Source: an uncultured Faecalibacterium sp. | GTDB lineage: Bacteria > Bacillota > Clostridia > Oscillospirales > Ruminococcaceae | DNA: 31,519 nt | Assembly (NCBI GenBank): GCA_900765105.1 | Contig: CAAFQM010000328.1 | Location: forward strand, 1 to 31,519 | Direction of reading: 5' to 3' | In this document: in pieces, positions 1 to 8,051 of the stretch | How the letters are laid out: each line of letters opens with the position of its first letter | Position numbering within the stretch: position 1 is the first letter of the stretch | The notes under the pieces: model-generated | Told to the model about the DNA's origin: nothing | Databases searched by the model: none | What the model saw: the letters and a program-made list of their open reading frames with translations, nothing else | Made by a program: the position numbers and the translations under genes

Positions 1-10
1 ACGAACTGTA

Positions 11-86
11 TGGTGGACGGTACAGGACTCGAACCTGTGACCTCCTGCACGTCAAGCAGATGCTCTACCAGCTGAGCTAACCGTCC
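11..86 (-). tRNA. tRNA-Val (anticodon GAC)
   Basis: On the minus strand this folds as a full cloverleaf. The acceptor arm GGACGGT pairs with ACCGTCC, followed by the discriminator A and an encoded CCA (11-13 on the plus strand). The D-arm contains AGCTCAGCTGGTAGAGC and the T-arm contains GGTTCGAGTCC. The anticodon loop reads TTGACGT, giving GAC and therefore valine. The length is 76 nt including CCA. A promoter lies directly upstream at 108-136. Confidence 0.96.
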
Positions 87-107
87 ATACGTCATATCGA
101 CTTGGAC

Positions 108-136
108 AGTATACCACAGTCTTTGCAAAAAAACAA
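108..136 (-). promoter_or_regulatory. Promoter of tRNA-Val
   Basis: On the minus strand, TTGTTT (131-136) is followed by 17 bp and then TATACT (108-113). A TGG just before the -10 makes it an extended -10. It sits about 20 bp upstream of the tRNA 5' end, as expected for a tRNA promoter. Confidence 0.6.
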
Positions 137-152
137 TACTTTTCTGCAAATT

Positions 153-755
153 TTATTTTTCCACCCGCAGCGCCCGGCGGATGATATCATAAAGCACCGG
201 CTTCATATTATCGATATTGTCCGGCTTGCCTTCCAGAATGCTGGAGTAGCACACCGACATGCACATACTGCCCAGCGCCGTGATGCGCTGATAGACCTCC
301 CGCTCGGTGCGGCCGGCCATTTCCGGGCTGGTCAGCACCACGTTGAGCAGCTTGCGCATCAGCGGTTCGGCATCCTTGCTTGCTTCGATCTGATCCAGCC
401 CCGGCCACACGAAGTTGCGCTCCAGGAATTTGAGCACCACCGTGTCCCGCCGCAGCGCTTCGATAATATGGTCGATCACGGCCACCATCTTGTCCGGGAA
501 CGTCTCAAGGCCGGTCTGCCGCTCCACAGCCTCGCACGCATTGTTCAGCAGCTGATAGCTCACCCGCCCCAGCAGCGCCTGCATCACCGCACCTTTGTCC
601 TGAAAATACAGGTAAAAAGTGCCCTTGGCCACCTTGGCCCTGGAAGTAATGTCCTCCACGCTGGTCTTTGCAGTGCCCCGCTCCAGAAACAGCTCGTAGG
701 CCGCATCCAGCAGGGCCCGGCGCTTTTCCTGTTTCTTGCCTTCTACGGTACTCAT
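153..755 (-). CDS. TetR/AcrR family transcriptional repressor
   Basis: About 200 residues. The N-terminus is a typical TetR DNA-binding domain: the helix ALLDAAYELFLERG, then TSVEDITSRAKVAKGTFYLYF as the helix-turn-helix ending in the family's YxYF signature. The rest is a variable ligand-binding and dimerisation domain. The ATG at 755 gives the usual distance between start and HTH. An in-frame ATG at 824 would add 23 basic residues and also has an AAGGA upstream, so the start is not settled. The gene is divergent from the MMPL exporter, and two matching palindromes sit in the shared region, so it very probably represses itself and the exporter and is released by an exported compound. The ligand cannot be read from the sequence. 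Confidence 0.88.
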   Translation of the reverse strand: MSTVEGKKQEKRRALLDAAYELFLERGTAKTSVEDITSRAKVAKGTFYLYFQDKGAVMQALLGRVSYQLLNNACEAVERQTGLETFPDKMVAVIDHIIEALRRDTVVLKFLERNFVWPGLDQIEASKDAEPLMRKLLNVVLTSPEMAGRTEREVYQRITALGSMCMSVCYSSILEGKPDNIDNMKPVLYDIIRRALRVEK

Positions 756-894
756 GCTCTGGGTCAATTCCTCTTTCCTTTTATTTTGGACGCTCTGACG
801 TGTTGCGCCCGGCTTACTTTCCATAGTTTAGCAGTCCTTGCGCGATTGTGCAAGCCCGGTTTCCTATACAATTTTCCGGCGATGATAAAAAAAC

Positions 895-907
895 TGACTT
901 TTGGTCA
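895..907. promoter_or_regulatory. TetR operator, copy 1 (TGAC-N5-GTCA)
   Basis: TGAC (895-898), TTTTG, GTCA (904-907). It lies just upstream of the -35 box of the MMPL promoter and has the same half-sites and spacing as the second copy at 961-973. Confidence 0.6.
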
Positions 908-916
908 TTTTTGTGC

Positions 917-944
917 TTGACACCTGGTTTGGCATGGTTATAAT
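917..944 (+). promoter_or_regulatory. Promoter of the MMPL exporter operon
   Basis: Consensus TTGACA (917-922), a 16-bp spacer and consensus TATAAT (939-944). Transcription should start near 951, inside or just before operator copy 2. Confidence 0.8.
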
Positions 945-955
945 AGTGTTTGCTT

Positions 956-979
956 GGAAATGACCGTCAGTCATTTTCC
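956..979. promoter_or_regulatory. TetR operator, copy 2
   Basis: A palindrome GGAAATGAC-CGTCA-GTCATTTTCC with the core TGAC (961-964), N5, GTCA (970-973). It covers the start of transcription of the exporter operon, so a bound dimer would block RNA polymerase. Confidence 0.65.
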
Positions 980-1015
980 TAAGATTCTTATCCATTTTGA
1001 TTTTGGAGGGTTCTC

Positions 1016-3115
1016 ATGAAAAAGATCGCACAGGGCATTGTGCGCTTCCGGAAGCTGATTTTGACAGTAGCGTTCCTGCTGTTGATCCCTTCCGCGATCG
1101 GCGCAGTTGCCACCCGCATCAACTATGACATCCTCACCTACCTGCCGCAGGATCTGGACTCCATGATCGGCGAGGTAGCCCTCGAGGATGACTTTCATCT
1201 GGCCTCCACCGGTATGATCACCGTGGAGGGCCTGCCCACAAACGAGCTCATCGCCATGAAGAAGGACATCGACGCCGTGCCCGGCGTCATGCAGACCTTC
1301 TGGCTCAGCGATGTGATCGACCCCAACATCCCCACCGAGATGCTGCCCGCCGACGTGCAGCAGTTCATGTTCGGCAAGAACGATTCCACCATGCTGATCG
1401 TCCGCTTCGAGGCTCCCAGCGCCAGCGACGAGACCATGAACGCCGTCAAGCAGATCGAATCCGTGCTGCGCAAGGACTGCTTCTTCGGCGGCATGAGCGT
1501 CATCCTGCAGGACACAAAGGCACTGGTCAATCAGGAAATGCCGTTCTACATCCTCATCGCCGTGGGTGCCAGCCTGCTGGTGCTGTTCCTCTCACTGGAA
1601 AGCACCATCACCCCGCTGCTGTTCATGCTGGGCCTGCTGTTCCCCATCGTCTACAACTTCGGCACCAACATCTTCCTCGGCCAGATCAGCTACATCACCG
1701 AAGCACTGGCCACCGTGCTGCAGCTGGGCGTTACGATGGACTTCTCCATCTTCCTGCTGCACCGCTATCAGGAAGAAAAAGAACTGCGCTCCTCCAATGA
1801 GGAGGCCATGGTCGGTGCCATCTGCAAGACCATGACCTCCATCTCCGCTTCCAGCCTGACCACCATCGCGGGCTTTCTGGCACTGTGCGCCATGCGCCTG
1901 ACGCTGGGCCGCGATATCGGCGTCGTCATGGCCAAGGGCGTGGCGCTGGGCGTCATCTGCACCGTCATCATCCTGCCTTCTCTGATCCTCACCCTTGATA
2001 AGTGGGTGGAGAAGTACAAGCACCGCACCGTCATTCCTCAGCTGACCAAGCTCAGCTACTTCGTTTCCAACCACGCAGTGCCCATCGTGGTGGTTTTCAT
2101 CCTGATCATCATCCCCTTCGCCATTGCGCAGAACAAGACCGAAGTGTACTACACCCTGTTCGACTCCCTGCCTCAGGATCTGATCGGCATCGAGGGCACC
2201 AACAAGCTGGGCGAGGACTTCGGCATGACCACCAGCCACTTCATTCTGGTGCATGACGATCTGACCGCCACCCAGGTGAGCGACCTGTGCGACGAGCTGA
2301 AGGACGTGGACGGCATCACGCAGGTGATGAGTCTGGATTCCATCACCGGCCCGGGCTTTGATACCGAGCTGCTGCCCGACAGCATCATGGAGATTCTGCA
2401 GTCCGGAGGCTACAAGCTGATCCTTGCCAACAGCTCTTACAAGACCGGCACCGACGCCATCAACAACCAGCTGACCGAGATGAACGACCTCATCAAGGCC
2501 GCAGACCCGGAGGGCGTCATCACCGGCGAGGGTGCCATGACCAAAGACCTGATCGAGGTCGCGGATGTGGACTTCAAGAACGTCAATGTCTGGTCCATCA
2601 TGGCCGTTCTGGTCATCATCGCCATCTCCTTCAAGAGCATCTCCATCCCGGTGCTGCTGGTTGCCAGCATCGAGGCCGCCATTGCCATCAACATGGGCAT
2701 CCCGTACTTTACCGGTACGCAGCTGCCCTTCATTGCCAGCATCGTCATCGGCACCATCCAGCTGGGCGCTACCGTGGACTACTCCATCCTGATGACCACC
2801 CGTTACCACGAGGAGCGCGTCTTTGGCCGCACCCCGAAGGAAGCCGCCCAGCAGTCGCTGGAACATTGCAGCCAGTCCATCCTGACCAGCGGCCTGACCT
2901 TCTTTGCCGCCACCGTCGGCGTGGCTGCCATCAGTAAGATGGAGCTGCTGAAGAGCATCTGCCTGCTGATCTCCCGCGGCGCACTGATCAGTATGGTCGT
3001 CATTCTGGTGGTCCTGCCCGCAGCCCTGATGCTGTGTGACTGGATCATCCGCCACACCACCTTCAAGTGGATGGTTCCCGAATCCGCCAACGCCCAGAAG
3101 TCTGAAAAGGAGTAA
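1016..3115 (+). CDS. MMPL/RND family transporter
   Basis: A 699-residue membrane exporter of the MMPL branch of the RND superfamily. It is built as two similar halves: an N-terminal TM helix, an extracytoplasmic loop, a block of TM helices, and the same again. Each half carries the family's proton-relay motif, seen as MDFSIFLLHRY (Asp near residue 242) and VDYSILMTTRY (Asp near 588). Such proteins move lipids, peptides or drugs outward using the proton gradient. The start follows GGAGGG at good spacing. The stop overlaps the ribosome binding site of the LxxG-repeat gene, so the two are co-translated. With the divergent TetR gene it forms a repressor-exporter cassette. The substrate is unknown. 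Confidence 0.88.
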   Translation: MKKIAQGIVRFRKLILTVAFLLLIPSAIGAVATRINYDILTYLPQDLDSMIGEVALEDDFHLASTGMITVEGLPTNELIAMKKDIDAVPGVMQTFWLSDVIDPNIPTEMLPADVQQFMFGKNDSTMLIVRFEAPSASDETMNAVKQIESVLRKDCFFGGMSVILQDTKALVNQEMPFYILIAVGASLLVLFLSLESTITPLLFMLGLLFPIVYNFGTNIFLGQISYITEALATVLQLGVTMDFSIFLLHRYQEEKELRSSNEEAMVGAICKTMTSISASSLTTIAGFLALCAMRLTLGRDIGVVMAKGVALGVICTVIILPSLILTLDKWVEKYKHRTVIPQLTKLSYFVSNHAVPIVVVFILIIIPFAIAQNKTEVYYTLFDSLPQDLIGIEGTNKLGEDFGMTTSHFILVHDDLTATQVSDLCDELKDVDGITQVMSLDSITGPGFDTELLPDSIMEILQSGGYKLILANSSYKTGTDAINNQLTEMNDLIKAADPEGVITGEGAMTKDLIEVADVDFKNVNVWSIMAVLVIIAISFKSISIPVLLVASIEAAIAINMGIPYFTGTQLPFIASIVIGTIQLGATVDYSILMTTRYHEERVFGRTPKEAAQQSLEHCSQSILTSGLTFFAATVGVAAISKMELLKSICLLISRGALISMVVILVVLPAALMLCDWIIRHTTFKWMVPESANAQKSEKE

Positions 3116-3122
3116 ATCTGCT

Positions 3123-5033
3123 ATGAAAAAATCGCTTCGTTTCGCCAGTGCGGCGCTGGCTCTGACAATCGCCGCAGGTTGTGCCGTGCCCGCTTTTGCA
3201 GCCGGCAGCAAGGACTTCACCAAGTCCGAGACCGTGTATGCCGTGATGAACGGCGACGGTTCCATCAGCAAGACCACCGTCAGCGAGCACCTGTACAATG
3301 CTTCCGGCCTGTCCGGCGTCACCGACAAGTCCTCCCTGACCAACATCCAGAACACCGAGAGCAGCGCCGAGTTCACCCAGAACGGCGAAGATCTGGTCTG
3401 GAACACCGATGACACCGATGTCTACTACAAGGGCGACACCGACAAGGCTCTGCCCATCTCTGCCAAGATCACCTACGCCATGGATGGTCAGGAAGCTGCA
3501 CTGGAAGACCTGATCGGCAAGAGCGGCCACCTGACCGTGACCATTGCCCTGACCAACAGCGAAACTTCCACCATCAATGTCAACGGTGCCGACCGCACCA
3601 TCGTCACCCCGCTGATCACCGCCGTGGGCGTGGTCTTCGGTCAGGACGCATCCAACCTCACCGCCGAGCACGGCATCATCGAGAGCGCTGCCAAGAGCAA
3701 TGTGGCCGCTTTCGTCACCCTGCCGGGCGTGAAGGATTCCCTGTCCGGCCTGCTGCCCGATGAAGTGGACAGCATTGAGGACTATCTGCAGGACACCGTG
3801 ACCGTGGAAGCCGACGTCACCGAGCTGACCTGCCCGCAGGTGATGATCGCCTGCGCCACCAGCACCGAAGCTCTTGGCACTGACAACGTGTTCGACCTGA
3901 GCAGCATCAACGACCTGACCGACGGCATGAACCAGCTGAACGACGCCATGAGCCAGCTGATGGACGGTGCTTCCCAGCTGGTGGACGGCACGGCTCAGCT
4001 GGCCAGCGGCGTGCTGGCTCTGCTGGACGGTGCCAACACTCTGAACAACGGTGCAGCCGCTCTGGACAGCGGTCTGGGCCAGCTGACCGATGGTCTGGAC
4101 ACCCTCAGCTCCAACAACGCCGCCCTGAACTCCGGTGCACAGCAGGTGGCTGACGGCGTGCTGGCTTCTGCCAACAAGACCCTGAAAGAGGGCGGCCTGA
4201 TCGACACCGATATGACTTGGGACAACTACGCCTCCGTCATCGATAACATCCTGACCATGAACGACAAGACTCTAGCCGCCGGCCGCCGCAAGATCGTGCG
4301 CACCGTGTGGGAGCAGGAGCCGAGTTTCAAGGACAGTGAGCTGGATCTGGCTCTGTACCTGTCCGCCACCAAGACCAACCATGATCTGGAAGCAGCCCTG
4401 AAGCTGATGCAGAATTACGATTCCTCCATGATCACCGGCCTGATCCAGCTGCTGACCAGTGAGGACGCCAAGAACACCGCTCACGAAGAGCTGGTGTATC
4501 AGGTAAAGAACAGCCAGGATATGGCCGATGTCGCCGCCCTGAAGACCAGCCTGTCCCAGATCCAATACTTTGTTTCCAGTGTGAACCAGTACACCGCAGG
4601 CGTGCAGAGCGCCGCAGACGGTGCCCACTCTGCAAAGGACGGCAGCGCACAGCTGGCCGCCGGCACCAAGACCCTGTATGACGGCGTCAACACCCTGAAC
4701 AACGGCGCAGTTGCTCTGGATGACGGCACCAACCAGCTGAACGACGGCCTGAACCAGTTCAACGACGAGGGTATCTCCAAGCTGACCGGCGCTCTGGACG
4801 AGGACCAGATCCACGACCTGAAGACCGTGCTGGACGAGATGACCGACCGGCTGGAGAACTACACCAGCTTTGCCGGGACCCCGGACGGTGCCGAGAGCAG
4901 CGTGAAGTTCATCTACAAGACTGCCGAGACCGTGGCCGCTGCCGACACCACCGCCGCCGACACCGAGACGGTGAAGGAAGGCAACATCTTCACCCGCCTG
5001 TGGCAGCGCATCGTGAACCTGTTCAAGTTCTGA
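3123..5033 (+). CDS. Secreted YhgE/Pip-like heptad-repeat (LxxG) protein
   Basis: 636 residues from the ATG at 3123, with AAGGAG seven bases after the exporter's last codons. An N-terminal signal peptide ends near VPAFAAG. A cysteine in AAGC just before could be a weak lipobox, but a signal-peptidase-I site fits better. The middle and C-terminal parts carry runs of a seven-residue repeat of the form LxxGxxx (LMDGASQLVDGTAQLASG and similar), typical of the rod-like region of YhgE/Pip proteins. Unlike full YhgE proteins no C-terminal membrane block is visible; it ends in RLWQRIVNLFKF. It probably works with the MMPL pump outside the membrane, perhaps as an extracytoplasmic partner. That role is inferred only from the operon. 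Confidence 0.75.
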   Translation: MKKSLRFASAALALTIAAGCAVPAFAAGSKDFTKSETVYAVMNGDGSISKTTVSEHLYNASGLSGVTDKSSLTNIQNTESSAEFTQNGEDLVWNTDDTDVYYKGDTDKALPISAKITYAMDGQEAALEDLIGKSGHLTVTIALTNSETSTINVNGADRTIVTPLITAVGVVFGQDASNLTAEHGIIESAAKSNVAAFVTLPGVKDSLSGLLPDEVDSIEDYLQDTVTVEADVTELTCPQVMIACATSTEALGTDNVFDLSSINDLTDGMNQLNDAMSQLMDGASQLVDGTAQLASGVLALLDGANTLNNGAAALDSGLGQLTDGLDTLSSNNAALNSGAQQVADGVLASANKTLKEGGLIDTDMTWDNYASVIDNILTMNDKTLAAGRRKIVRTVWEQEPSFKDSELDLALYLSATKTNHDLEAALKLMQNYDSSMITGLIQLLTSEDAKNTAHEELVYQVKNSQDMADVAALKTSLSQIQYFVSSVNQYTAGVQSAADGAHSAKDGSAQLAAGTKTLYDGVNTLNNGAVALDDGTNQLNDGLNQFNDEGISKLTGALDEDQIHDLKTVLDEMTDRLENYTSFAGTPDGAESSVKFIYKTAETVAAADTTAADTETVKEGNIFTRLWQRIVNLFKF

Positions 5034-5075
5034 GCCGACATTTCCGAGATTTCATGTTGAACCTCTTACCATAAA

Positions 5076-5121
5076 AACACAGCAGCCCCTACCGGGGAAA
5101 CCCGGCGGGGGCTGCTGTGTT
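5076..5121. terminator. Bidirectional terminator between convergent genes
   Basis: AACACAGCAGCCCC (5076-5089) pairs with GGGGCTGCTGTGTT (5108-5121). An inner CCGGG pairing lengthens the stem. It lies between the convergent LxxG-repeat gene and lrgB and can serve both. Confidence 0.8.
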
Positions 5122-5133
5122 ATACCAGTATTT

Positions 5134-5841
5134 TCAATCGATCAGATTCACGAACACCGGGCAGAGCACGGCGGTCAGCACACCGGCCACCGCAATGGAA
5201 AGGCCGCTCATGGCTCCTTCCACCTCGCCCATCTGCAGCGCCTTGCTGGTGCCCACGGCATGAGCCGAAGTGCCGATGCCCACGCCCTTGGCGATGGGGT
5301 CGGTGATGTGGAACACCTTGCACACCGTCTCGGCCAGCAGTGCGCCCACGATGCCGGTGACGATGACGACCGCGCCGGTCAGGGCCGCAATACCGCCCAG
5401 CTCTGCGGCCACGTCCATGCTGATGGCTGTGGTCACGGATTTCGGCAGCAGGGTGGCGTACTGTTCCTTGGTCAGGTCCAGCGCCAGCGCGATGGCCAGC
5501 GCACTGCCCAGACTGACCAGCGTGCCCACCGAGATGCCCGCGATGATGGCGGCGGCATTCTCTTTCAGCAGGTCGATTTTTTCATACAGCGGGATGGCCA
5601 GCGCCACCGTGGCAGGCAGCAGCAGATAGTTCACCGGGGCTGCACTTGCCTTGTAGTCCGCATAGGGGATGTTGCACACGGACAGAAAAATGATGGCAAA
5701 AATGCTGCCCAGCAGCAGCGGGTTGAAGATGGCCTTGCCGGTCACCTTATTGATAAGGGTGCCCAGCGCAAAGGCGGCCAGCGTCAGCAGCACGCCCCAT
5801 GCTGCTGAGCCGGACAGGAAATCATTCAGCAGCTGTGTCAT
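5134..5841 (-). CDS. lrgB: LrgB family membrane protein
   Basis: 235 residues, the usual LrgB size, almost entirely hydrophobic with about six to seven TM segments. Family motifs visible include the NPLLLGS region after the second TM, LLPATVALAIPLYE, LLPKSVTTAISMDVA and GIGTSAHAVGTSKAL. LrgB acts with LrgA in the cytoplasmic membrane. The pair is linked to murein hydrolase control and, in several Firmicutes, to export or uptake of pyruvate or glycolate. The start overlaps the end of lrgA by 20 bases, so the two are translationally coupled. Confidence 0.92.
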   Translation of the reverse strand: MTQLLNDFLSGSAAWGVLLTLAAFALGTLINKVTGKAIFNPLLLGSIFAIIFLSVCNIPYADYKASAAPVNYLLLPATVALAIPLYEKIDLLKENAAAIIAGISVGTLVSLGSALAIALALDLTKEQYATLLPKSVTTAISMDVAAELGGIAALTGAVVIVTGIVGALLAETVCKVFHITDPIAKGVGIGTSAHAVGTSKALQMGEVEGAMSGLSIAVAGVLTAVLCPVFVNLID

Positions 5842-6199
5842 GGTCTGCCTCCTTTTTCTTGCGGCCGGTCATGGCCTGCGTGGTCTTGCCGGCCGATACC
5901 ATGACCAGCACGGTCACGGGAACGATGGAGATGAGGATAGGCACCAGCATCGCGCCCATCTCAGCCCACAGTTCCATCACGCCTGCAGCGGCAGGCACGA
6001 ACAGCAGCGGGAAAATACCGGTGAGGTAGGTGCCCACTTCCTTGACATCCTCCAGCTTGACCAGCTTGAAGTTCAGCGCTGCCAGCAGCAGCACCAGCCC
6101 GTAAACACTGGCCGGAACCGGCAGGGGCAGCACAGCATGAAGCACCTCTCCAAAAAAGCAAAACGCAAGAATGCGCGCAAATTGAAAAACGTATTTCGT
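5822..6199 (-). CDS. lrgA: LrgA/CidA family protein with a non-standard ACG start position
   Basis: In this frame the LrgA-like sequence is continuous from KYVFQFARILAFCFFGEVLH through LPVPASVYGLVLLL, and runs back to an in-frame TGA near 6215. The codon before AAA-TAC is ACG (6197-6199), nine bases after AAGGAG. That is exactly where an ATG is expected, and the length from there, 125 residues, is right for LrgA. No ATG, GTG or TTG lies between the stop and a GTG at 6145, which would remove the first TM segment (leaving 107 residues). So this is either a start-codon mutation (ATG to ACG), a rare ACG start, or a shortened protein. The function is as for lrgB: small holin-like partner in the membrane. 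Confidence 0.8.
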   Translation of the reverse strand, partial: TKYVFQFARILAFCFFGEVLHAVLPLPVPASVYGLVLLLAALNFKLVKLEDVKEVGTYLTGIFPLLFVPAAAGVMELWAEMGAMLVPILISIVPVTVLVMVSAGKTTQAMTGRKKKEADHDTAAE

Positions 6200-6224
6200 A
6201 GCAAAGTTCTCCTTTCAATCGCCT

Positions 6225-6243
6225 CATGACCCGGGTGGTCATG
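6225..6243. promoter_or_regulatory. Candidate operator in the lrgAB leader
   Basis: A perfect 7-bp inverted repeat, CATGACC (6225-6231), N5, GGTCATG (6237-6243). It lies just downstream of the lrgAB promoter's expected start of transcription (about 6247) and before the ribosome binding site. The regulator is unknown; the neighbouring Rrf2 protein is one candidate by position only. Confidence 0.45.
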
Positions 6244-6253
6244 TCAAGGTAAA

Positions 6254-6282
6254 AGTATACCGCATCGGCCCACAAGCATCAA
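6254..6282 (-). promoter_or_regulatory. Promoter of lrgAB
   Basis: On the minus strand TTGATG (6277-6282), 17 bp, TATACT (6254-6259). Confidence 0.65.
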
Positions 6283-6329
6283 CGGTGATTCTGGCTAAGA
6301 TTTCCTGCACATTTCTTCCAGAACTGTGC

Positions 6330-6361
6330 AAAAAAAGACGCACCGGTAAAATCGGTGCGTC
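6330..6361 (-). terminator. Terminator of the rrf2 gene
   Basis: On the minus strand GACGCACCG and CGGTGCGTC form a 9-bp stem around a 7-base loop, followed by seven T residues. It ends the transcript of the Rrf2 gene and separates it from lrgAB. Confidence 0.88.
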
Positions 6362-6375
6362 AGCAGATGCTCTGT

Positions 6376-6807
6376 TCAGATCACATAATCGTTCCCGGCC
6401 TGATCCGGCAGGGCGAGGTCGGCGAGGGTGATCTTGCCGAAGTAGTCGGTGATCAGCTCGTTCAGACCCTTCCACATCTCGTAGGTGCGGCAGTTGGCCA
6501 TGCGGGAGCAGGTGGACGCACCTGGGGTCAGGCAGCTCACCGGCGCAAGGCTGCCCTCGGTAAGCACAAGGATCTCCTCCACCGTGTACTGGTCGGGGCT
6601 GCGGGTCAGCCGGTAGCCGCCGCCCTTGCCGCGCAGGCCTTCCAGAAAACCGTTCTGCACCAGCACCTTGAGGATATTTTCGAGATATTTTTCCGAGATC
6701 TCCTGCCGGGCGGCGACCTCTTTGAGGGGGACATATTTTTCGGTCTGGTGCTCGGCCAGATCGATCATCACGCGCAGTGCATAGCGCCCTTTGGTGGACA
6801 CGATCAT
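6376..6807 (-). CDS. Rrf2 family transcriptional regulator with three cysteines
   Basis: 143 residues. The N-terminus MIVSTKGRYALRVMIDLA and the wing region LRGKGGGYRLTR are typical of the Rrf2 winged helix. Cysteines at about 92, 100 and 106 (C-x7-C-x5-C) occupy the position of the IscR iron-sulfur ligands, so a bound cluster is plausible. The divergent neighbour is cysK, which is the arrangement of cysteine-metabolism regulators of the CymR type. The usual CymR does not carry this cysteine set, so the protein may combine cysteine-synthesis control with Fe-S or redox sensing. The start is the ATG at 6807. Confidence 0.85.
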   Translation of the reverse strand: MIVSTKGRYALRVMIDLAEHQTEKYVPLKEVAARQEISEKYLENILKVLVQNGFLEGLRGKGGGYRLTRSPDQYTVEEILVLTEGSLAPVSCLTPGASTCSRMANCRTYEMWKGLNELITDYFGKITLADLALPDQAGNDYVI

Positions 6808-6853
6808 AGTAGTGTACTTCCTTTGGTATAAAGTATAGAATGAGTGTTAACCT

Positions 6854-6882
6854 ATTATACAACAGGGTAAATAATATTTCAA
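6854..6882 (-). promoter_or_regulatory. Promoter of the rrf2 gene
   Basis: On the minus strand TTGAAA (6877-6882), 17 bp, TATAAT (6854-6859). It lies back to back with the cysK promoter, 24 bp away. Confidence 0.75.
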
Positions 6883-6906
6883 TCCCTGCTTTTTTCGTAA
6901 AATCCA

Positions 6907-6935
6907 TTGACAAGTACGGCGAACCGGACTATAAT
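6907..6935 (+). promoter_or_regulatory. Promoter of cysK
   Basis: A full consensus promoter, TTGACA (6907-6912), 17 bp, TATAAT (6930-6935). A gene with this promoter would be on strongly unless repressed. An AAACC (6942-6946)/GGTTT (6960-6964) inverted repeat over the start site is a candidate operator for the divergent Rrf2 protein. Confidence 0.85.
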
Positions 6936-7037
6936 ACCATCAAACCCATAAACAATGTTGGTTTAAAGGGAATTAAAACCGGGTCATCCGGGCGGGCGCA
7001 CCGCTGCCCCGCATACTGTATCAGGGAGGAAACCACA

Positions 7038-7970
7038 ATGAGCAAGATTTATACCGCTGCAGATCAGCTGATCGGTCACACCCCGCTGCTGGAGCTGACC
7101 CATATCGAACAGGAGCAGGCTCTGCCCGCCCACATCATTGCAAAGCTGGAGTACTTCAACCCGGCCGGTTCCGTCAAGGACCGCATTGCCAAAAAGATGA
7201 TCGATGACGCCGAGGAAAAGGGTCTGCTGAAGAAAGGTTCCGTCATCATCGAGCCGACCTCCGGCAACACCGGCATTGGTCTGGCTGCCGTGGCCGCCGC
7301 CAAGGGCTACCGCATCATCATCGTGATGCCCGAGACCATGAGCGTGGAACGCCGCCAGCTGATGAAAGCTTACGGTGCCGAGCTGGTTCTGAGCGAGGGT
7401 GCCAAGGGCATGAAGGGTGCCATCGCCAAGGCCGATGAGCTGGCAAAGGAGATCCCGGGTTCCTTTATTCCCGGCCAGTTCGTTAACCCCGCCAACCCCC
7501 AGGCTCACATCGAGACCACCGGCCCCGAGATCTGGGAGGATACCGACGGCAACGTTGATATCTTTGTGGCAGGCGTCGGCACCGGCGGCACCGTCACCGG
7601 CGTGGGCCAGTACCTGAAGAGCAAGAACCCCAATGTCAAGGTCGTGGCCGTGGAGCCTGCTTCCTCCCCCGTGCTGAGCAAAGGCACCGCAGGCGCACAC
7701 AAGATCCAGGGCATTGGCGCAGGTTTTGTGCCCGACGTGCTGGACACCAAGGTCTATGACGAAGTCATCGCCGTGGAGAACGATGACGCCTTTGCCACCG
7801 GCCGTCTGATCGGCCGCAAGGAAGGCGTGCTGGTGGGCATCTCCTCCGGCGCTGCCGTCTGGGCTGCCATCCAGCTGGCAAAGCGGTCGGAGAATGCGGG
7901 CAAGAACATCGTTGTCCTGCTGCCCGATACCGGCGACCGCTACCTCTCCACCCCGCTGTTCGCGGACTGA
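7038..7970 (+). CDS. cysK: Cysteine synthase A (O-acetylserine sulfhydrylase)
   Basis: 310 residues. PLP-dependent enzyme that makes cysteine from O-acetylserine and sulfide in the cytoplasm. Key parts: NPAGSVKDR with the PLP lysine near residue 47, PTSGNTG (73-79) that binds the substrate, GTGGT that holds the PLP phosphate, and SSGAA near the C-terminus. The start is the ATG at 7038, after GGGAGGA. The reading frame is open further upstream but that part lies over the promoter and leader. No serine acetyltransferase gene (cysE) is next to it. Regulation is probably by the divergent Rrf2 regulator. Confidence 0.95.
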   Translation: MSKIYTAADQLIGHTPLLELTHIEQEQALPAHIIAKLEYFNPAGSVKDRIAKKMIDDAEEKGLLKKGSVIIEPTSGNTGIGLAAVAAAKGYRIIIVMPETMSVERRQLMKAYGAELVLSEGAKGMKGAIAKADELAKEIPGSFIPGQFVNPANPQAHIETTGPEIWEDTDGNVDIFVAGVGTGGTVTGVGQYLKSKNPNVKVVAVEPASSPVLSKGTAGAHKIQGIGAGFVPDVLDTKVYDEVIAVENDDAFATGRLIGRKEGVLVGISSGAAVWAAIQLAKRSENAGKNIVVLLPDTGDRYLSTPLFAD

Positions 7971-7992
7971 TTTTTTCCGAAAACTCTCCTCT

Positions 7993-8029
7993 CTCCCGTT
8001 CTGCGCTGCAGGGCGGGAGTTTTTGTTTT
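7993..8029 (+). terminator. Terminator of cysK
   Basis: CTCCCG (7993-7998) and CGGGAG (8014-8019) form the stem, followed by TTTTTGTTTTG. Confidence 0.75.
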
Positions 8030-8051
8030 GTGGGGAAAGCTTCCGGGTGAT

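Noticed and set aside
1592..3415. Long minus-strand ORF of 607 codons opposite the MMPL gene
   Set aside because: It is the GC-rich shadow of a recognised gene; composition is His/Gly/Asp-rich with no domain. The same applies to the other long antisense frames, for example 25938-28622 and 22900-24393.
6840..7037. 66-residue N-terminal extension of cysK
   Set aside because: It spans a consensus promoter and leader, and the known CysK N-terminus begins at 7038 with a good ribosome binding site.
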